Assembly (NCBI RefSeq): GCF_900129495.1
Contig: NZ_FQVX01000007.1
Coordinates: 1-57,447 of the forward strand
Direction: 5' to 3'
Length of the DNA stretch: 57,447 nucleotides
Source: Geodermatophilus nigrescens
GTDB lineage: Bacteria > Actinomycetota > Actinomycetes > Mycobacteriales > Geodermatophilaceae
The notes under the pieces were generated by a model. It was not told the DNA's origin, made no database searches, and saw only the letters and a list, made by a program, of their open reading frames with translations. Of the stretch, positions 8,257 through 15,991 are shown in pieces (the first letter of the stretch is position 1; every line of letters starts with the position of its first letter). The position numbers and the translations under genes were made by a program.

Positions 8257-9298
8257 CTGGCTCGGCGTCCTGGTCGCCGTCGTCCTGCTGCTGGCCAACG
8301 CCTTCTTCGTCGGCGCGGAGTTCGCGCTGATCTCCGCGCGCCGCTCGTCGATCGAGCCGCTGGCCGAGGCGGGGTCGCGCCGCGCCCGCACGACGCTCGC
8401 GGCGATGGAGCGCGTCTCGCTGATGATGGCCGGCGCGCAGCTGGGCATCACCGTCTGCTCGCTGGGCCTCGGCGCCATCGGCGAGCCCGCCGTGGCGCAC
8501 CTGCTGGAGCCGGTCTTCGCGGCGCTGTCGGTGCCCGAGGCGCTCGTGCACCCGATCTCGTTCGTCATCGCGCTGACCGTCGTCGTGGCGCTGCACGTGG
8601 TGATCGGCGAGATGGTGCCGAAGAACCTGGCGCTGGCCGGCCCCGACCGCGCCGCGCTGGCGCTCGCTCCCCCGCTGCGCGCCGTCGTCACCGTGCTCAA
8701 GCCGGTCATCGTGTCGCTCAACGCGCTGGCCAACGGCGTCCTGCGGCTGCTGCGCGTGCAGCCCAAGGACGAGGTGACCAGCGCGTTCACCCGCGACGAG
8801 GTGGCCGGGCTGCTCGACGAGTCCCGCGCCGGCGGCCTGCTCGACGAGCGCGGGCACGAGCTGCTCACCGGCGCGCTGCAGCTGGAGGACCGCGACACCC
8901 GCTCGGTGCTCATCCCCCGCGCGGCGCTCACCACGGTGGCGCCCGGCGACGGGACCGACGCCGTCGAGCGGGCGGCCGCGGCCACCGGCTTCTCCCGGTT
9001 CCCCGTGGCCGACGGCGACCGGCTGCTCGGCTACGTGCACGTGAAGGACGTGCTGGTGGCCGACGGCGCGCCGGAGCCGCGGGTCCGCGACATCACCCGG
9101 CCGCTGCCGCGGGTGGCCGCCGCCGACGACCTGCGGCGCACGCTGGGCGTGATGCAGGCCGGACGGGCACAGTTCGCGGCGGTGACCGACGGCGGCCGGG
9201 TGGTCGGCGTCGTGGCCCTGGAGGACATCCTCGAGGAGCTGGTCGGCGAGATCCGGGATGCTGCACACAGGGGTACGGAGAGGACGGGAACGCGATGA
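8249..9298 (+). CDS. CNNM/CorC-family membrane protein, short paralog without CorC/HlyC domain
   Basis: A 349-residue protein. It has a CNNM membrane domain (about 1-190; GEMVPKNLAL) and a CBS pair, and it ends right after the second CBS (VVGVVALEDILEELVGEI). The CorC/HlyC module of the upstream paralog is missing. The start GTG 8249 overlaps the upstream stop. The two halves may act as a heteromer, as is common for such tandem pairs in actinobacteria; that is inference. Confidence 0.86.
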   Translation: MGDWLGVLVAVVLLLANAFFVGAEFALISARRSSIEPLAEAGSRRARTTLAAMERVSLMMAGAQLGITVCSLGLGAIGEPAVAHLLEPVFAALSVPEALVHPISFVIALTVVVALHVVIGEMVPKNLALAGPDRAALALAPPLRAVVTVLKPVIVSLNALANGVLRLLRVQPKDEVTSAFTRDEVAGLLDESRAGGLLDERGHELLTGALQLEDRDTRSVLIPRAALTTVAPGDGTDAVERAAAATGFSRFPVADGDRLLGYVHVKDVLVADGAPEPRVRDITRPLPRVAAADDLRRTLGVMQAGRAQFAAVTDGGRVVGVVALEDILEELVGEIRDAAHRGTERTGTR

Positions 9299-9513
9299 GC
9301 TTCGTGGACAAGGCCAAGGCGAAGGCCGAGGAGCTGCTGGGCCGGGCCGAGGAGGTCTACGGCGAGTCGCACGGCGACGCCGCCGCGCAGGTGGCCGGTG
9401 AGGCGCACCGCCTGGAGGCCGAGGTGGAGCTCGAGGAGGAGCGCGCCGAGGAGGCCGCCCACGGGCACGGCACCCCGCGCCCGACGGACGAGGACGGCCG
9501 CACCGTCGGCTGA
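9295..9513 (+). CDS. Small acidic helical protein, CsbD-like
   Basis: A 72-residue protein, ATG 9295, overlapping the upstream stop by the 4-nt ATGA junction. The first half (MSFVDKAKAKAEELLGRAEE) resembles the CsbD family of small stress proteins. The second half is Glu-rich helix followed by a disordered tail. It is a third gene of the CNNM operon. No function can be assigned. Confidence 0.7.
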   Translation: MSFVDKAKAKAEELLGRAEEVYGESHGDAAAQVAGEAHRLEAEVELEEERAEEAAHGHGTPRPTDEDGRTVG

Positions 9514-9527
9514 GTCCGCTCAGCCGC

Positions 9528-9550
9528 CGGGCCGGTGTCTCACCGGCCCG
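9528..9550. terminator. Bidirectional hairpin between csbD-like gene and moaE
   Basis: CGGGCCGGTG (9528-9537) and CACCGGCCCG (9541-9550) form a 10-bp perfect stem with a 3-nt loop in the 49-bp gap between convergent genes. Confidence 0.65.
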
Positions 9551-9562
9551 CGGCCGGCCGCC

Positions 9563-9988
9563 TCAGGGGCAGGCCACCCACTCCTCGTCGCCGTCGGTGA
9601 AGACCTGGCGCTTCCAGATGGGCAGCCGCTTCTTCACCTCGTCGACGAGCTCGGCGCACGCGGTGAACGCCTCGCCGCGGTGGGCGGAGCTGACCGCGCA
9701 GGCCAGGGCGACGTCGCCGATGCCGAGCAGGCCGACGCGGTGGGAGACGGCGACCGCGCGCACGCCGGGCCGGGCGGCGAACTCCTCGGCCAGCTCGGTG
9801 ATGACCTGCTCCGCGGTCGGGTGGCCGACGTACTCGAGCTCGGTCACCGAGCGGCCGCCGTCGGTGTCGCGGACGACGCCGGAGAAGGAGACGACGGCAC
9901 CCGCGCCCGCGTCGGCGACGGCCTGCTCGTGCTCGGCGACGGACAGCGGCTCGTCGACGACTCTGGCGACCAGGTGCCCGGCTGTCAC
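9563..9988 (-). CDS. moaE: Molybdopterin synthase catalytic subunit MoaE
   Basis: A 141-residue protein that transfers sulfur from MoaD thiocarboxylate to precursor Z. Family motifs visible: GAVVSFSGVVRDTDGG, LEYVGHPTAEQ, VSHRVGLLGIGDVAL, the SAHRGEAFTAC active-site segment, and the lysine-rich KKRLPIWKRQVF. GTG 9988 overlaps the stop of the upstream nucleotidyltransferase gene by 4 nt (GTGA), so the two are translationally coupled. Confidence 0.94.
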   Translation of the reverse strand: MTAGHLVARVVDEPLSVAEHEQAVADAGAGAVVSFSGVVRDTDGGRSVTELEYVGHPTAEQVITELAEEFAARPGVRAVAVSHRVGLLGIGDVALACAVSSAHRGEAFTACAELVDEVKKRLPIWKRQVFTDGDEEWVACP

Positions 9989-10578
9989 GGGCCCGAAGCT
10001 ACCCCGTCGCCGGACCCGGCCGGGGGCACGTCGAGGTCGACCGGGTCGGCCAGGCCGGTGCAGTCGACCTCCGTGACGTCGTGCGCGGCGAGGTACCGGC
10101 GGGCGCCCTCGTCGCCGGCCGCCGTCGCCGCCACCCCGGCCCAGTGGTCCCGGCCGAGGAGCACCGGGTGCCCGCGGACGCCGTCGTAGGTGGCGACGGC
10201 GAGCGCGCCGGGGGAGGCGTGCGCGGCGACCGCCCGCAGCGCCTCCGGCGTCATGCCCGGCATGTCCACGAGCGTGACGAGGGCGGCGTCGACCCACCCC
10301 GGCCAGCCGCGCAGGCCGTCGAGGCCGGTGCGCAGGCTGGAGGCCATGCCGGTCTCCCAGTCGCGGTTGGCCAGCACCGTGGCGCCGGTGAGGTCCGCGG
10401 ACCGCCACACGTCGACCGCGCGGGCGCCGAGGACGACCAGCACCGGGTCGCAGGCCGCGCGCGCCGTCCGCACCGCCCGCTCGACCAGCAGGCTGCCGTC
10501 GTACTCGACCAGCGCCTTCGGCATCCCGTAGCGGCGGCCCCCGCCCGCGGCGAGGACCAGCCCGGCGACCGTGCTCAT
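9985..10578 (-). CDS. Molybdenum cofactor nucleotidyltransferase-like protein (MobA/MocA type)
   Basis: A 197-residue protein of the NTP_transf_3 family. It has the nucleotide-binding N-terminus LVLAAGGGRRYGMPKALVEYDG, the motif NRDWETGMASSLRTG, and the metal-binding TLVDMPGM segment. In MobA (GMP) and MocA (CMP) this fold attaches a nucleotide to molybdopterin. The RxGxPKA spacing and NWEQG-like motif favour the MocA/NTP transferase branch, so base specificity is open. ATG 10578 is used. It shares an operon with moaE and follows a large hairpin that separates it from modC. Confidence 0.85.
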   Translation of the reverse strand: MSTVAGLVLAAGGGRRYGMPKALVEYDGSLLVERAVRTARAACDPVLVVLGARAVDVWRSADLTGATVLANRDWETGMASSLRTGLDGLRGWPGWVDAALVTLVDMPGMTPEALRAVAAHASPGALAVATYDGVRGHPVLLGRDHWAGVAATAAGDEGARRYLAAHDVTEVDCTGLADPVDLDVPPAGSGDGVASGP

Positions 10579-10599
10579 GCCCCTCCCCTCCCCTGCTCC

Positions 10600-10687
10600 G
10601 CATGATCAGCCGGCCTGGTCGTGTCGCGTCCTGGCTCACGTCCCACGGTGAGCCAGGACGCGTCCCGGTGATCCCGCCTGATCATGC
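10600..10687 (-). terminator. Nested long hairpin downstream of modCBA
   Basis: The inner stem CGCGTCCTGGCTCAC (10625-10639) pairs with GTGAGCCAGGACGCG (10648-10662): 15 bp, no mismatch, 8-nt loop. The outer arms GCATGATCAG (10600-10609) and CTGATCATGC (10678-10687) are also perfectly complementary, giving a cruciform-like 88-bp structure. It lies between the modC stop and the next minus-strand start, so it probably terminates modABC transcripts. Confidence 0.65.
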
Positions 10688-10696
10688 GCCGCCCCC

Positions 10697-11749
10697 TCAG
10701 CGGGCGTAGACGGCGACCTCGGAGGCCTTGACCACCGCCCACACCGGCGAGCCCGGCGCGAGGCCGAGCTCGGCGAACGCGGTGGCGGTGACGTCGGCGA
10801 GCAGCGGCACCTCGCCGTCGAGCTCGCAGCGCACCGTGGAGCCGTGCGGCGTCGCGCCGGCCACGGTGGCGGGCCAGGCGTTGCGCGGGCTGCCCTCGGG
10901 CCGCGCGGGGTAGAGCGCCACCGACTCCGGGCGGACGGCGACCAGCACCGGCCCGCTCGCGGGCTCGGCCACGGTGACCGCTCCCCCGCCGTCCAGGCGC
11001 ACCGTCGTCCCCTCCGCCGTGCCGGGCAGCAGCGACAGCCCGACCAGCCGGGCCACGTAGTCGGTGCGCGGGTGCCGGGCGACGTCGGCGGGCGGGCCGG
11101 CCTGCACCACGGCGCCGTCCTCGACGACGAGCACGCGGTCGGCCAGCGCCATCGCGTCGACCGGGTCGTGGGTGACCAGCACGGTGCTGCCGGCGAAGTC
11201 GGCGAGGTGGCGCCGCAGCTCGGCGCGGACGGCCAGGCGGGTGCGGGCGTCCAGCGCCGACAGCGGCTCGTCGAGCAGCAGCAGCGCGGGGTCGCCGACC
11301 AGCGCCCGGGCCAGCGCCGCCCGCTGCGCCTGCCCGCCGGAGAGCTGCCCGGGCCGCCGCGGCCCGTGCTCGGCCAGCCCCACCCGCGCCAGCCACGCGG
11401 CCGCGGCGGCGCGCGCCTCCCGCCTCGGCACGCCGCGCGTCCGCGGGCCGAAGGCGACGTTCTCCAGCACCGACAGGTGGGGGAACAGCAGGTGGTCCTG
11501 GAACACCATCCCGAGCGGCCGGCGGTGGGCGGGCAGGTGCGCGCGGGCGGCGACGTCGTCCCACGGGGTGCCGTCGACGGCGACCCGGCCGCCGTCGGGC
11601 GCGAGCAGCCCGGCGAGCACGCGCAGCAGCGTGGACTTGCCCGCGCCGTTCGGGCCGAGGACGGCGAGCACCTCGCCGTCGGCCACCTCCAGGGCGACGT
11701 CGACGGTCAGCGGCCCCCGGCGGACGACGACGTGCGCGTCCACGCTCAC
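10697..11749 (-). CDS. modC: Molybdate ABC transporter ATP-binding protein ModC
   Basis: A 350-residue ATPase. Walker A GPNGAGKST (32-40), Q-loop VFQDHLLFP, signature LSGGQ (136-140), Walker B LLLLDEP (about 155-162), H-loop VTHD. The C-terminal ~60 residues form a TOBE domain (EVPLLADVTATAFAELGLAPG ... VVKASEV), which binds oxyanion in ModC. GTG 11749 overlaps the modB stop by 4 nt. The frame is open further upstream inside modB, but those residues are modB shadow. It powers uptake of molybdate or tungstate. Confidence 0.92.
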   Translation of the reverse strand: MSVDAHVVVRRGPLTVDVALEVADGEVLAVLGPNGAGKSTLLRVLAGLLAPDGGRVAVDGTPWDDVAARAHLPAHRRPLGMVFQDHLLFPHLSVLENVAFGPRTRGVPRREARAAAAAWLARVGLAEHGPRRPGQLSGGQAQRAALARALVGDPALLLLDEPLSALDARTRLAVRAELRRHLADFAGSTVLVTHDPVDAMALADRVLVVEDGAVVQAGPPADVARHPRTDYVARLVGLSLLPGTAEGTTVRLDGGGAVTVAEPASGPVLVAVRPESVALYPARPEGSPRNAWPATVAGATPHGSTVRCELDGEVPLLADVTATAFAELGLAPGSPVWAVVKASEVAVYAR

Positions 11750-12540
11750 GCGGCGGCGCCCCGGCCGAGCCAGCGGTCGCGCAGCAGCAGCAGGGTGGCG
11801 ACCGAGACGACGAGCAGGACGAGGGAGAGCACGATCGCCGCCTGCGGGTCGCGCTGCAGGGCCAGGTAGACGGCGAGCGGCATCGTCTGCGTGGTGCCGG
11901 GGAAGTTGCCGGCGAAGGTGATCGTGGCGCCGAACTCCCCGAGCGCGCGGGCCCAGCACAGCACCGCGCCCGCGGCGACGCCCGGCGCCACCAGCGGCAG
12001 GGTGACGCGGCGGAAGGTCGTCCAGCGGTCGGCGCCGAGGGTGGCGGCGGCGTCCTCGTAGCGGACGTCGGCGGCCCGCAGCGCGCCCTCGACGCTGATG
12101 ACGAGGAACGGCATGGCCACGAACGTCTCGGCGATGACCACCGCCGTCGTGGTGAACGGGATGGTGATGCCGAAGGCGTCGTCGAGCCAGCTGCCGACGA
12201 TCCCCTGCCGGCCGAGCACGAGGAACAGCGCGACGCCGCCGACCACCGGCGGCAGCACCAGGGGCACGGTGACCAGCGCGCGCAGCACCGACCGCCCGCG
12301 TGCCCGGGAGCGGGCGAGCACCCAGGCCAGGGGCACGCCGAGGACGACGGAGACGAGCGTGGCGAGCGTCGCCGAGACCAGCGACAGCCGCAGCGCCTGC
12401 CCGACGCCGGGCGCGGTGAGCAGGGCGCCGAGCTGCGACCAGGGCGTGCGGACCAGCAGCCCGGCCAGCGGCAGCACCAGGAAGGCGACGGCGAGGGCCG
12501 CCGGGACCAGCAGCGGCGCCGGGGTGCGGGCGCGCCTCAC
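11746..12540 (-). CDS. modB: Molybdate ABC transporter permease ModB
   Basis: A 264-residue inner-membrane permease with about six transmembrane helices. The cytoplasmic EAA loop that docks the ATPase is clear (EDAAATLGADRWTTFRRVTLP). The ALGEFGATITFAGN segment is typical of ModB/CysTW permeases. It starts with GTG 12540, overlapping the modA stop by 4 nt, and its own stop overlaps modC by 4 nt. Confidence 0.93.
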   Translation of the reverse strand: MRRARTPAPLLVPAALAVAFLVLPLAGLLVRTPWSQLGALLTAPGVGQALRLSLVSATLATLVSVVLGVPLAWVLARSRARGRSVLRALVTVPLVLPPVVGGVALFLVLGRQGIVGSWLDDAFGITIPFTTTAVVIAETFVAMPFLVISVEGALRAADVRYEDAAATLGADRWTTFRRVTLPLVAPGVAAGAVLCWARALGEFGATITFAGNFPGTTQTMPLAVYLALQRDPQAAIVLSLVLLVVSVATLLLLRDRWLGRGAAA

Positions 12541-13328
12541 GGTGCCCGGAAGCCGGCGTCCTGCAGGGCCTGCTGCCCCTCGTCGGAGAGCACCAGGTCG
12601 ACGAAGGCGCGGGCGGCGTCGGGGTTGGGCGCGTCGGCCAGCGTGCAGAGCGGGTAGTCGTTGACGGCGTCCTCGGCCTCGGGGACGGAGATGCCCTCGA
12701 CGGCGTCGCCGGCGGCCACGACGTCGGTGGCGTAGACGAGCGCGGCGTCGACCTCGCCGAGCTCGACCTTGGTCAGCGCGGCCCGGACGTCCTCCTCCTG
12801 CGTGTCCGGGCGCGGGGTGACGCCGGCCGCGGCGAAGACGTCCTCGGCGGCGGCGCCGCAGGGCACGTCCGGCGCGCAGACGGCGAGGGCGAGCTCCTCG
12901 CGGGCGAAGTCGGCGAGGCCGGTGACGCCGGCGGGGTTGCCGGCGGGCACGGCGATCTGCAGGACGTTGGCGGTGAAGACGGTGGGGTCGCCGTCGGCCA
13001 GGCCCGCGTCGGTCACGACCGACATCTGGGCGCCGTTGGCGGAGGCGAAGACGTCGGCCGGGGCGCCCTGGGTGAGCTGGGTGGCCAGCGCCGAGCTGCC
13101 GGCGAAGTTGAACTGCACGGTCAGCCCGTCGTTCTCCGCCTCCAGCTGATCGCCGAGGGTGGTGAAGACGTCGGTGAGCGAGGCGGCGGCGAAGACGGTG
13201 AGCGTGCCGGTGGGCCCGCCGTTCCCGCCGGTCGGCGTCGTGGCGGCCGCGCCGTCGTCGCCGCCTCCGCAGGCCGACGCCGCCAGGGCCACCGCCGTCA
13301 GTCCCGCGAGGACGCGTCCGCTCCGCAT
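12537..13328 (-). CDS. modA: Molybdate-binding lipoprotein ModA
   Basis: A 263-residue periplasmic-type binding protein. Lipoprotein signal with lipobox AASAC (Cys20) anchors it outside the membrane. ModA motifs: LTVFAAASLTDVFTTLG, FNFAGSSALATQLTQGAPADVFASA, ALVYATDVVAAGD. First gene of modABC (transcribed leftwards). ATG 13328 is 42 bp downstream of the HTH-TOBE gene, so that regulator may be co-transcribed. Confidence 0.93.
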   Translation of the reverse strand: MRSGRVLAGLTAVALAASACGGGDDGAAATTPTGGNGGPTGTLTVFAAASLTDVFTTLGDQLEAENDGLTVQFNFAGSSALATQLTQGAPADVFASANGAQMSVVTDAGLADGDPTVFTANVLQIAVPAGNPAGVTGLADFAREELALAVCAPDVPCGAAAEDVFAAAGVTPRPDTQEEDVRAALTKVELGEVDAALVYATDVVAAGDAVEGISVPEAEDAVNDYPLCTLADAPNPDAARAFVDLVLSDEGQQALQDAGFRAP

Positions 13329-13370
13329 GCGCGGGACCCTAGCCCCTGCCGGTCCGCTGGTGCGGAACAG

Positions 13371-13766
13371 CTACGGGACGTCGACGCTCACCTGCGTCGC
13401 CTTGACCGTCGCCACGGCGCGGACGCCGACCTCGAGGCCGAGCTCGTCGGCGGCCTCGCGGGACATGAGCGAGACCAGCCGGAACGGGCCGGCCTGGATC
13501 TCGACCTGGGCCATCACGGTGTCGCGGAGGACGCGGGTGACGATGCCGGCGAGCCGGTTGCGCGCCGAGGAGCCCCGGGTGGTGCCGGGCTCGGGCGCCT
13601 CGTGCAGCTCGGTCGCCAGGCGGGCGAGGTCGGCGCCGTCGACGTGCGCCGGCCCGCCGCCCTCGCGGGAGGCGGGGAGGCGGCCGCTGTCGATCCACCG
13701 GCGCACCGTGTCGTCGCTGACCCCGAGCAGCGCCGCGGCCTCGGCGATCCGGTAGCTCGCGCTCAC
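13371..13766 (-). CDS. HTH-TOBE molybdenum-responsive regulator (probable)
   Basis: A 131-residue two-domain protein. The N-terminal MerR/excisionase-like helix-turn-helix (YRIAEAAALLGVSDDTVRRW, about residues 4-60) is followed by a single C-terminal TOBE/Mop domain (about 64-131: AGIVTRVLRDTVMAQVEIQ ... VKATQVSV). The TOBE domain binds molybdate in ModE and Mop proteins. This compact fusion, directly upstream of modABC, is the obvious candidate to repress or activate modABC. GTG 13766 has a leaderless -10. Confidence 0.85.
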   Translation of the reverse strand: MSASYRIAEAAALLGVSDDTVRRWIDSGRLPASREGGGPAHVDGADLARLATELHEAPEPGTTRGSSARNRLAGIVTRVLRDTVMAQVEIQAGPFRLVSLMSREAADELGLEVGVRAVATVKATQVSVDVP

Positions 13767-13774
13767 GCCGGGCG

Positions 13775-13780
13775 ACCCTA
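13775..13780 (-). promoter_or_regulatory. -10 hexamer of the HTH-TOBE gene (leaderless)
   Basis: Minus-strand TAGGGT ends 8 nt before GTG 13766. It would drive the regulator and probably modABC. Confidence 0.6.
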
Positions 13781-13803
13781 GTCGCCGGGCCGCCGTCCGC
13801 TGA

Positions 13804-13824
13804 CCCGTCCCGCGGAGGGACGGG
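13804..13824. repeat. Short inverted repeat upstream of recQ
   Basis: CCCGTCCC (13804-13811) and GGGACGGG (13817-13824) form a perfect 8-bp stem. The rest of the 214-bp divergent spacer holds a looser GTGCACGCA ... TGCGTGCAC repeat and no gene. Confidence 0.4.
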
Positions 13825-13980
13825 CACGCGGTGTGCACGCACCGCGCCCGGGGAGCCCGTGCGAGCGCGCTGCGTGCACAGGGCGCGGGCCGGACGGGCG
13901 CGCGGGGACGCCGCCACCCTCCCAGGGTCGGGCCACCTGCGTTCCGTTTGCCGATCACGGCGCCCGGGGAGTGGCAGCCG

Positions 13981-15693
13981 GTGTCACGCACCCCCAGCGA
14001 GAACCCCGCCGGCGGCTCGGCGTCCGTCCGCACCCGCCGGCTGCGCGAGAAGGCCCGCGACGTCCTCGGCTTCGAGGAGTTCCGGCCGGGCCAGGAGCGC
14101 GCCATGCAGGCGGTCCTCGCCGGGCGGGACACCCTGGCGGTGCTGCCGTCCGGCGCCGGCAAGAGCGCCGTCTACCAGGTCGCCGGGCAGCTCGTCGACG
14201 GCCCCGTGGTGATCGTCTCGCCGCTGATCGCCCTCCAGCGCGACCAGGTCGAGCGGCTCGCGGAGCTCGGCGAGCGGGCCGGCCGCGCCGCCCAGCTGAA
14301 CTCCAGCCTGTCGGCCGGCGACCAGCGCGCCGCCCTCGAGGGCCTGGCGGACGGAACGGTCCGCTTCCTCTTCCTCGCGCCCGAGCAGCTGACCAAGCCC
14401 GAGGTCGTCGACGCGGTCCGCGACGCCGGCCCGGCGCTGTTCGTCGTCGACGAGGCGCACTGCGTCTCCGCGTGGGGCCACGACTTCCGGCCCGACTACC
14501 TGCGGCTCGGCCAGGTGGTCGAGCAGCTCGGCCACCCGACCGTGCTCGCGCTCACCGCCACCGCCGCGCCCCCGGTGCGCGCGGAGATCGTCGAGCGGCT
14601 GTCCATGCGCGACCCGGAGGTCGTCGTCGCCGGGTTCGACCGTCCCGAGATCCGCCTGGAGGTGGACCACCACGCCGACGCGCACGGCAAGCGCGCCGCC
14701 GTCCTCGACCGGGCCGCGGGCGAGGTCGAGGCCGGCCGCGGCCCGGGCATCGTCTACAGCGCCACCCGCAAGGGCACCGTCGACCTCGCCGACGCCCTCA
14801 CCGAGCGCGGCCTGCGCGCCCGGCCGTACCACGCGGGCCTGAGGAAGAGCGAGCGCGAGGACACCCAGCGCGCGTGGATGGACGACGAGCTCGACGTCGT
14901 CGTCGCCACCACCGCCTTCGGCATGGGCATCGACAAGCCCGGCACCCGCTTCGTCGTGCACGCCGAGCCGGCGGACTCCGTCGACAGCTACTACCAGGAG
15001 ATCGGCCGGGCCGGCCGCGACGGCGAGCCCGCCCTCGCGGTGCTCGTCTACCGCCAGGAGGACCTCGGCCTGCGCCGGTTCTTCGCCGCCGGCGCCCCCG
15101 CCGAGGAGGAGTTGCAGCAGGTCGCCGGCCTCGTCGCCGCGGCGCCGGCGGCCGGCCTCGACGACGGCGTCGACGTCAGGACGCTGCGCGAGGAGACCGG
15201 CCGCGGCGCCACCCCGCTGGCCCGGGACCTCAACCTGCTCGAGCAGGTGTCCGCCGTGGTCCTCGACGACGAGGGCGCCGCCCACCCCGCCGAGGGCGCC
15301 CCCGCCCCGGGGGACGCCGCGGCCGCCGCGCGCGAGCTCGCCGAGCACCACGAGCGCGTCGACCAGAGCCGCGTCGAGATGATGCGCGGTTACGCCGAGA
15401 CCACCGAGTGCCGCCGCCAGTACCTGCTCGGCTACTTCGGCGAGCAGCTCGAGGAGCCGTGCGGCAACTGCGACACCTGCTCGGCCGGCACCTCGCACGA
15501 GCAGCACGTCGGCGACGACACCGACACGCCCTTCCCGCCCGAGACGCCGGTGACCCACACCGAGTGGGGGCCCGGCGTGGTCATGCGGGTGGAGGACGAC
15601 CGCGTCGTCGTGCTGTTCGAGGAGGTCGGCTACAAGACCCTGGCGCTCAAGGCGGTCGAGGCCAACGACCTGCTGCAGGTCCGCGGCGCCTGA
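13981..15693 (+). CDS. recQ: RecQ-family ATP-dependent DNA helicase with Tudor/DUF3553-like C-terminus
   Basis: A 570-residue superfamily 2 helicase. Motif 0 FRPGQERAM, Walker A PSGAGKS (near residue 57), DEAH box VVDEAHCVSAWGHDFRPDY (near 155), TATA motif, and the arginine-finger region QEIGRAGRDGEPA. A RecQ zinc-binding cluster follows: TTECRRQY ... CGNCDTC (about 476-499). There is no HRDC domain. The C-terminus is a ~45-residue beta module (THTEWGPGVVMRVEDDRVVVLF) resembling the DUF3553/Tudor tails of some UvrD-type helicases. GTG 13981 follows GGGGAG; the frame is open to 13831 with no better start. It unwinds recombination intermediates. Confidence 0.92.
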   Translation: MSRTPSENPAGGSASVRTRRLREKARDVLGFEEFRPGQERAMQAVLAGRDTLAVLPSGAGKSAVYQVAGQLVDGPVVIVSPLIALQRDQVERLAELGERAGRAAQLNSSLSAGDQRAALEGLADGTVRFLFLAPEQLTKPEVVDAVRDAGPALFVVDEAHCVSAWGHDFRPDYLRLGQVVEQLGHPTVLALTATAAPPVRAEIVERLSMRDPEVVVAGFDRPEIRLEVDHHADAHGKRAAVLDRAAGEVEAGRGPGIVYSATRKGTVDLADALTERGLRARPYHAGLRKSEREDTQRAWMDDELDVVVATTAFGMGIDKPGTRFVVHAEPADSVDSYYQEIGRAGRDGEPALAVLVYRQEDLGLRRFFAAGAPAEEELQQVAGLVAAAPAAGLDDGVDVRTLREETGRGATPLARDLNLLEQVSAVVLDDEGAAHPAEGAPAPGDAAAAARELAEHHERVDQSRVEMMRGYAETTECRRQYLLGYFGEQLEEPCGNCDTCSAGTSHEQHVGDDTDTPFPPETPVTHTEWGPGVVMRVEDDRVVVLFEEVGYKTLALKAVEANDLLQVRGA

Positions 15694-15786
15694 CGGGGCG
15701 GCGGGGGCGGGCGGGGGCTCCTGCGCGAGCGCGGGGACCCGGGCATGCTGTGCGGCACGTCACACCTCGACCGGAAGAGGGAGCCC

Positions 15787-15987
15787 ATGGCCTCGACCCC
15801 GCGGTCGCCGCTCGGCGACGAGGCGCTCGACCAGCTGCTCGCCCACGCCCGCCTGGAGCTCGGCCCGGACCGGCGCACGGCCGCCACCCCCGCCGTGACC
15901 ATGGTCCTGGGGCTCTACGACAGCCTCGACGCGATCGCGGTGGGCGAGACCCCGCCGGCCACCGGCTTCGACGCGCGGTGGGAGTGA
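15787..15987 (+). CDS. AtzG-like (DUF4089-type) small amidase partner
   Basis: A 66-residue helical protein. ATG 15787 follows GGAAGAGGGAG; the frame starts at 15745 but those codons precede the RBS. It ends 4 nt before the amidase start. Small DUF4089 proteins in this position are the AtzG-type subunits that form a complex with and stabilise AtzE amidases. The C-terminal ETPPATGFDARWE resembles the Pro-rich end of AtzG proteins. The assignment rests mostly on size, position and this tail. Confidence 0.6.
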   Translation: MASTPRSPLGDEALDQLLAHARLELGPDRRTAATPAVTMVLGLYDSLDAIAVGETPPATGFDARWE

Positions 15988-15991
15988 GGAC

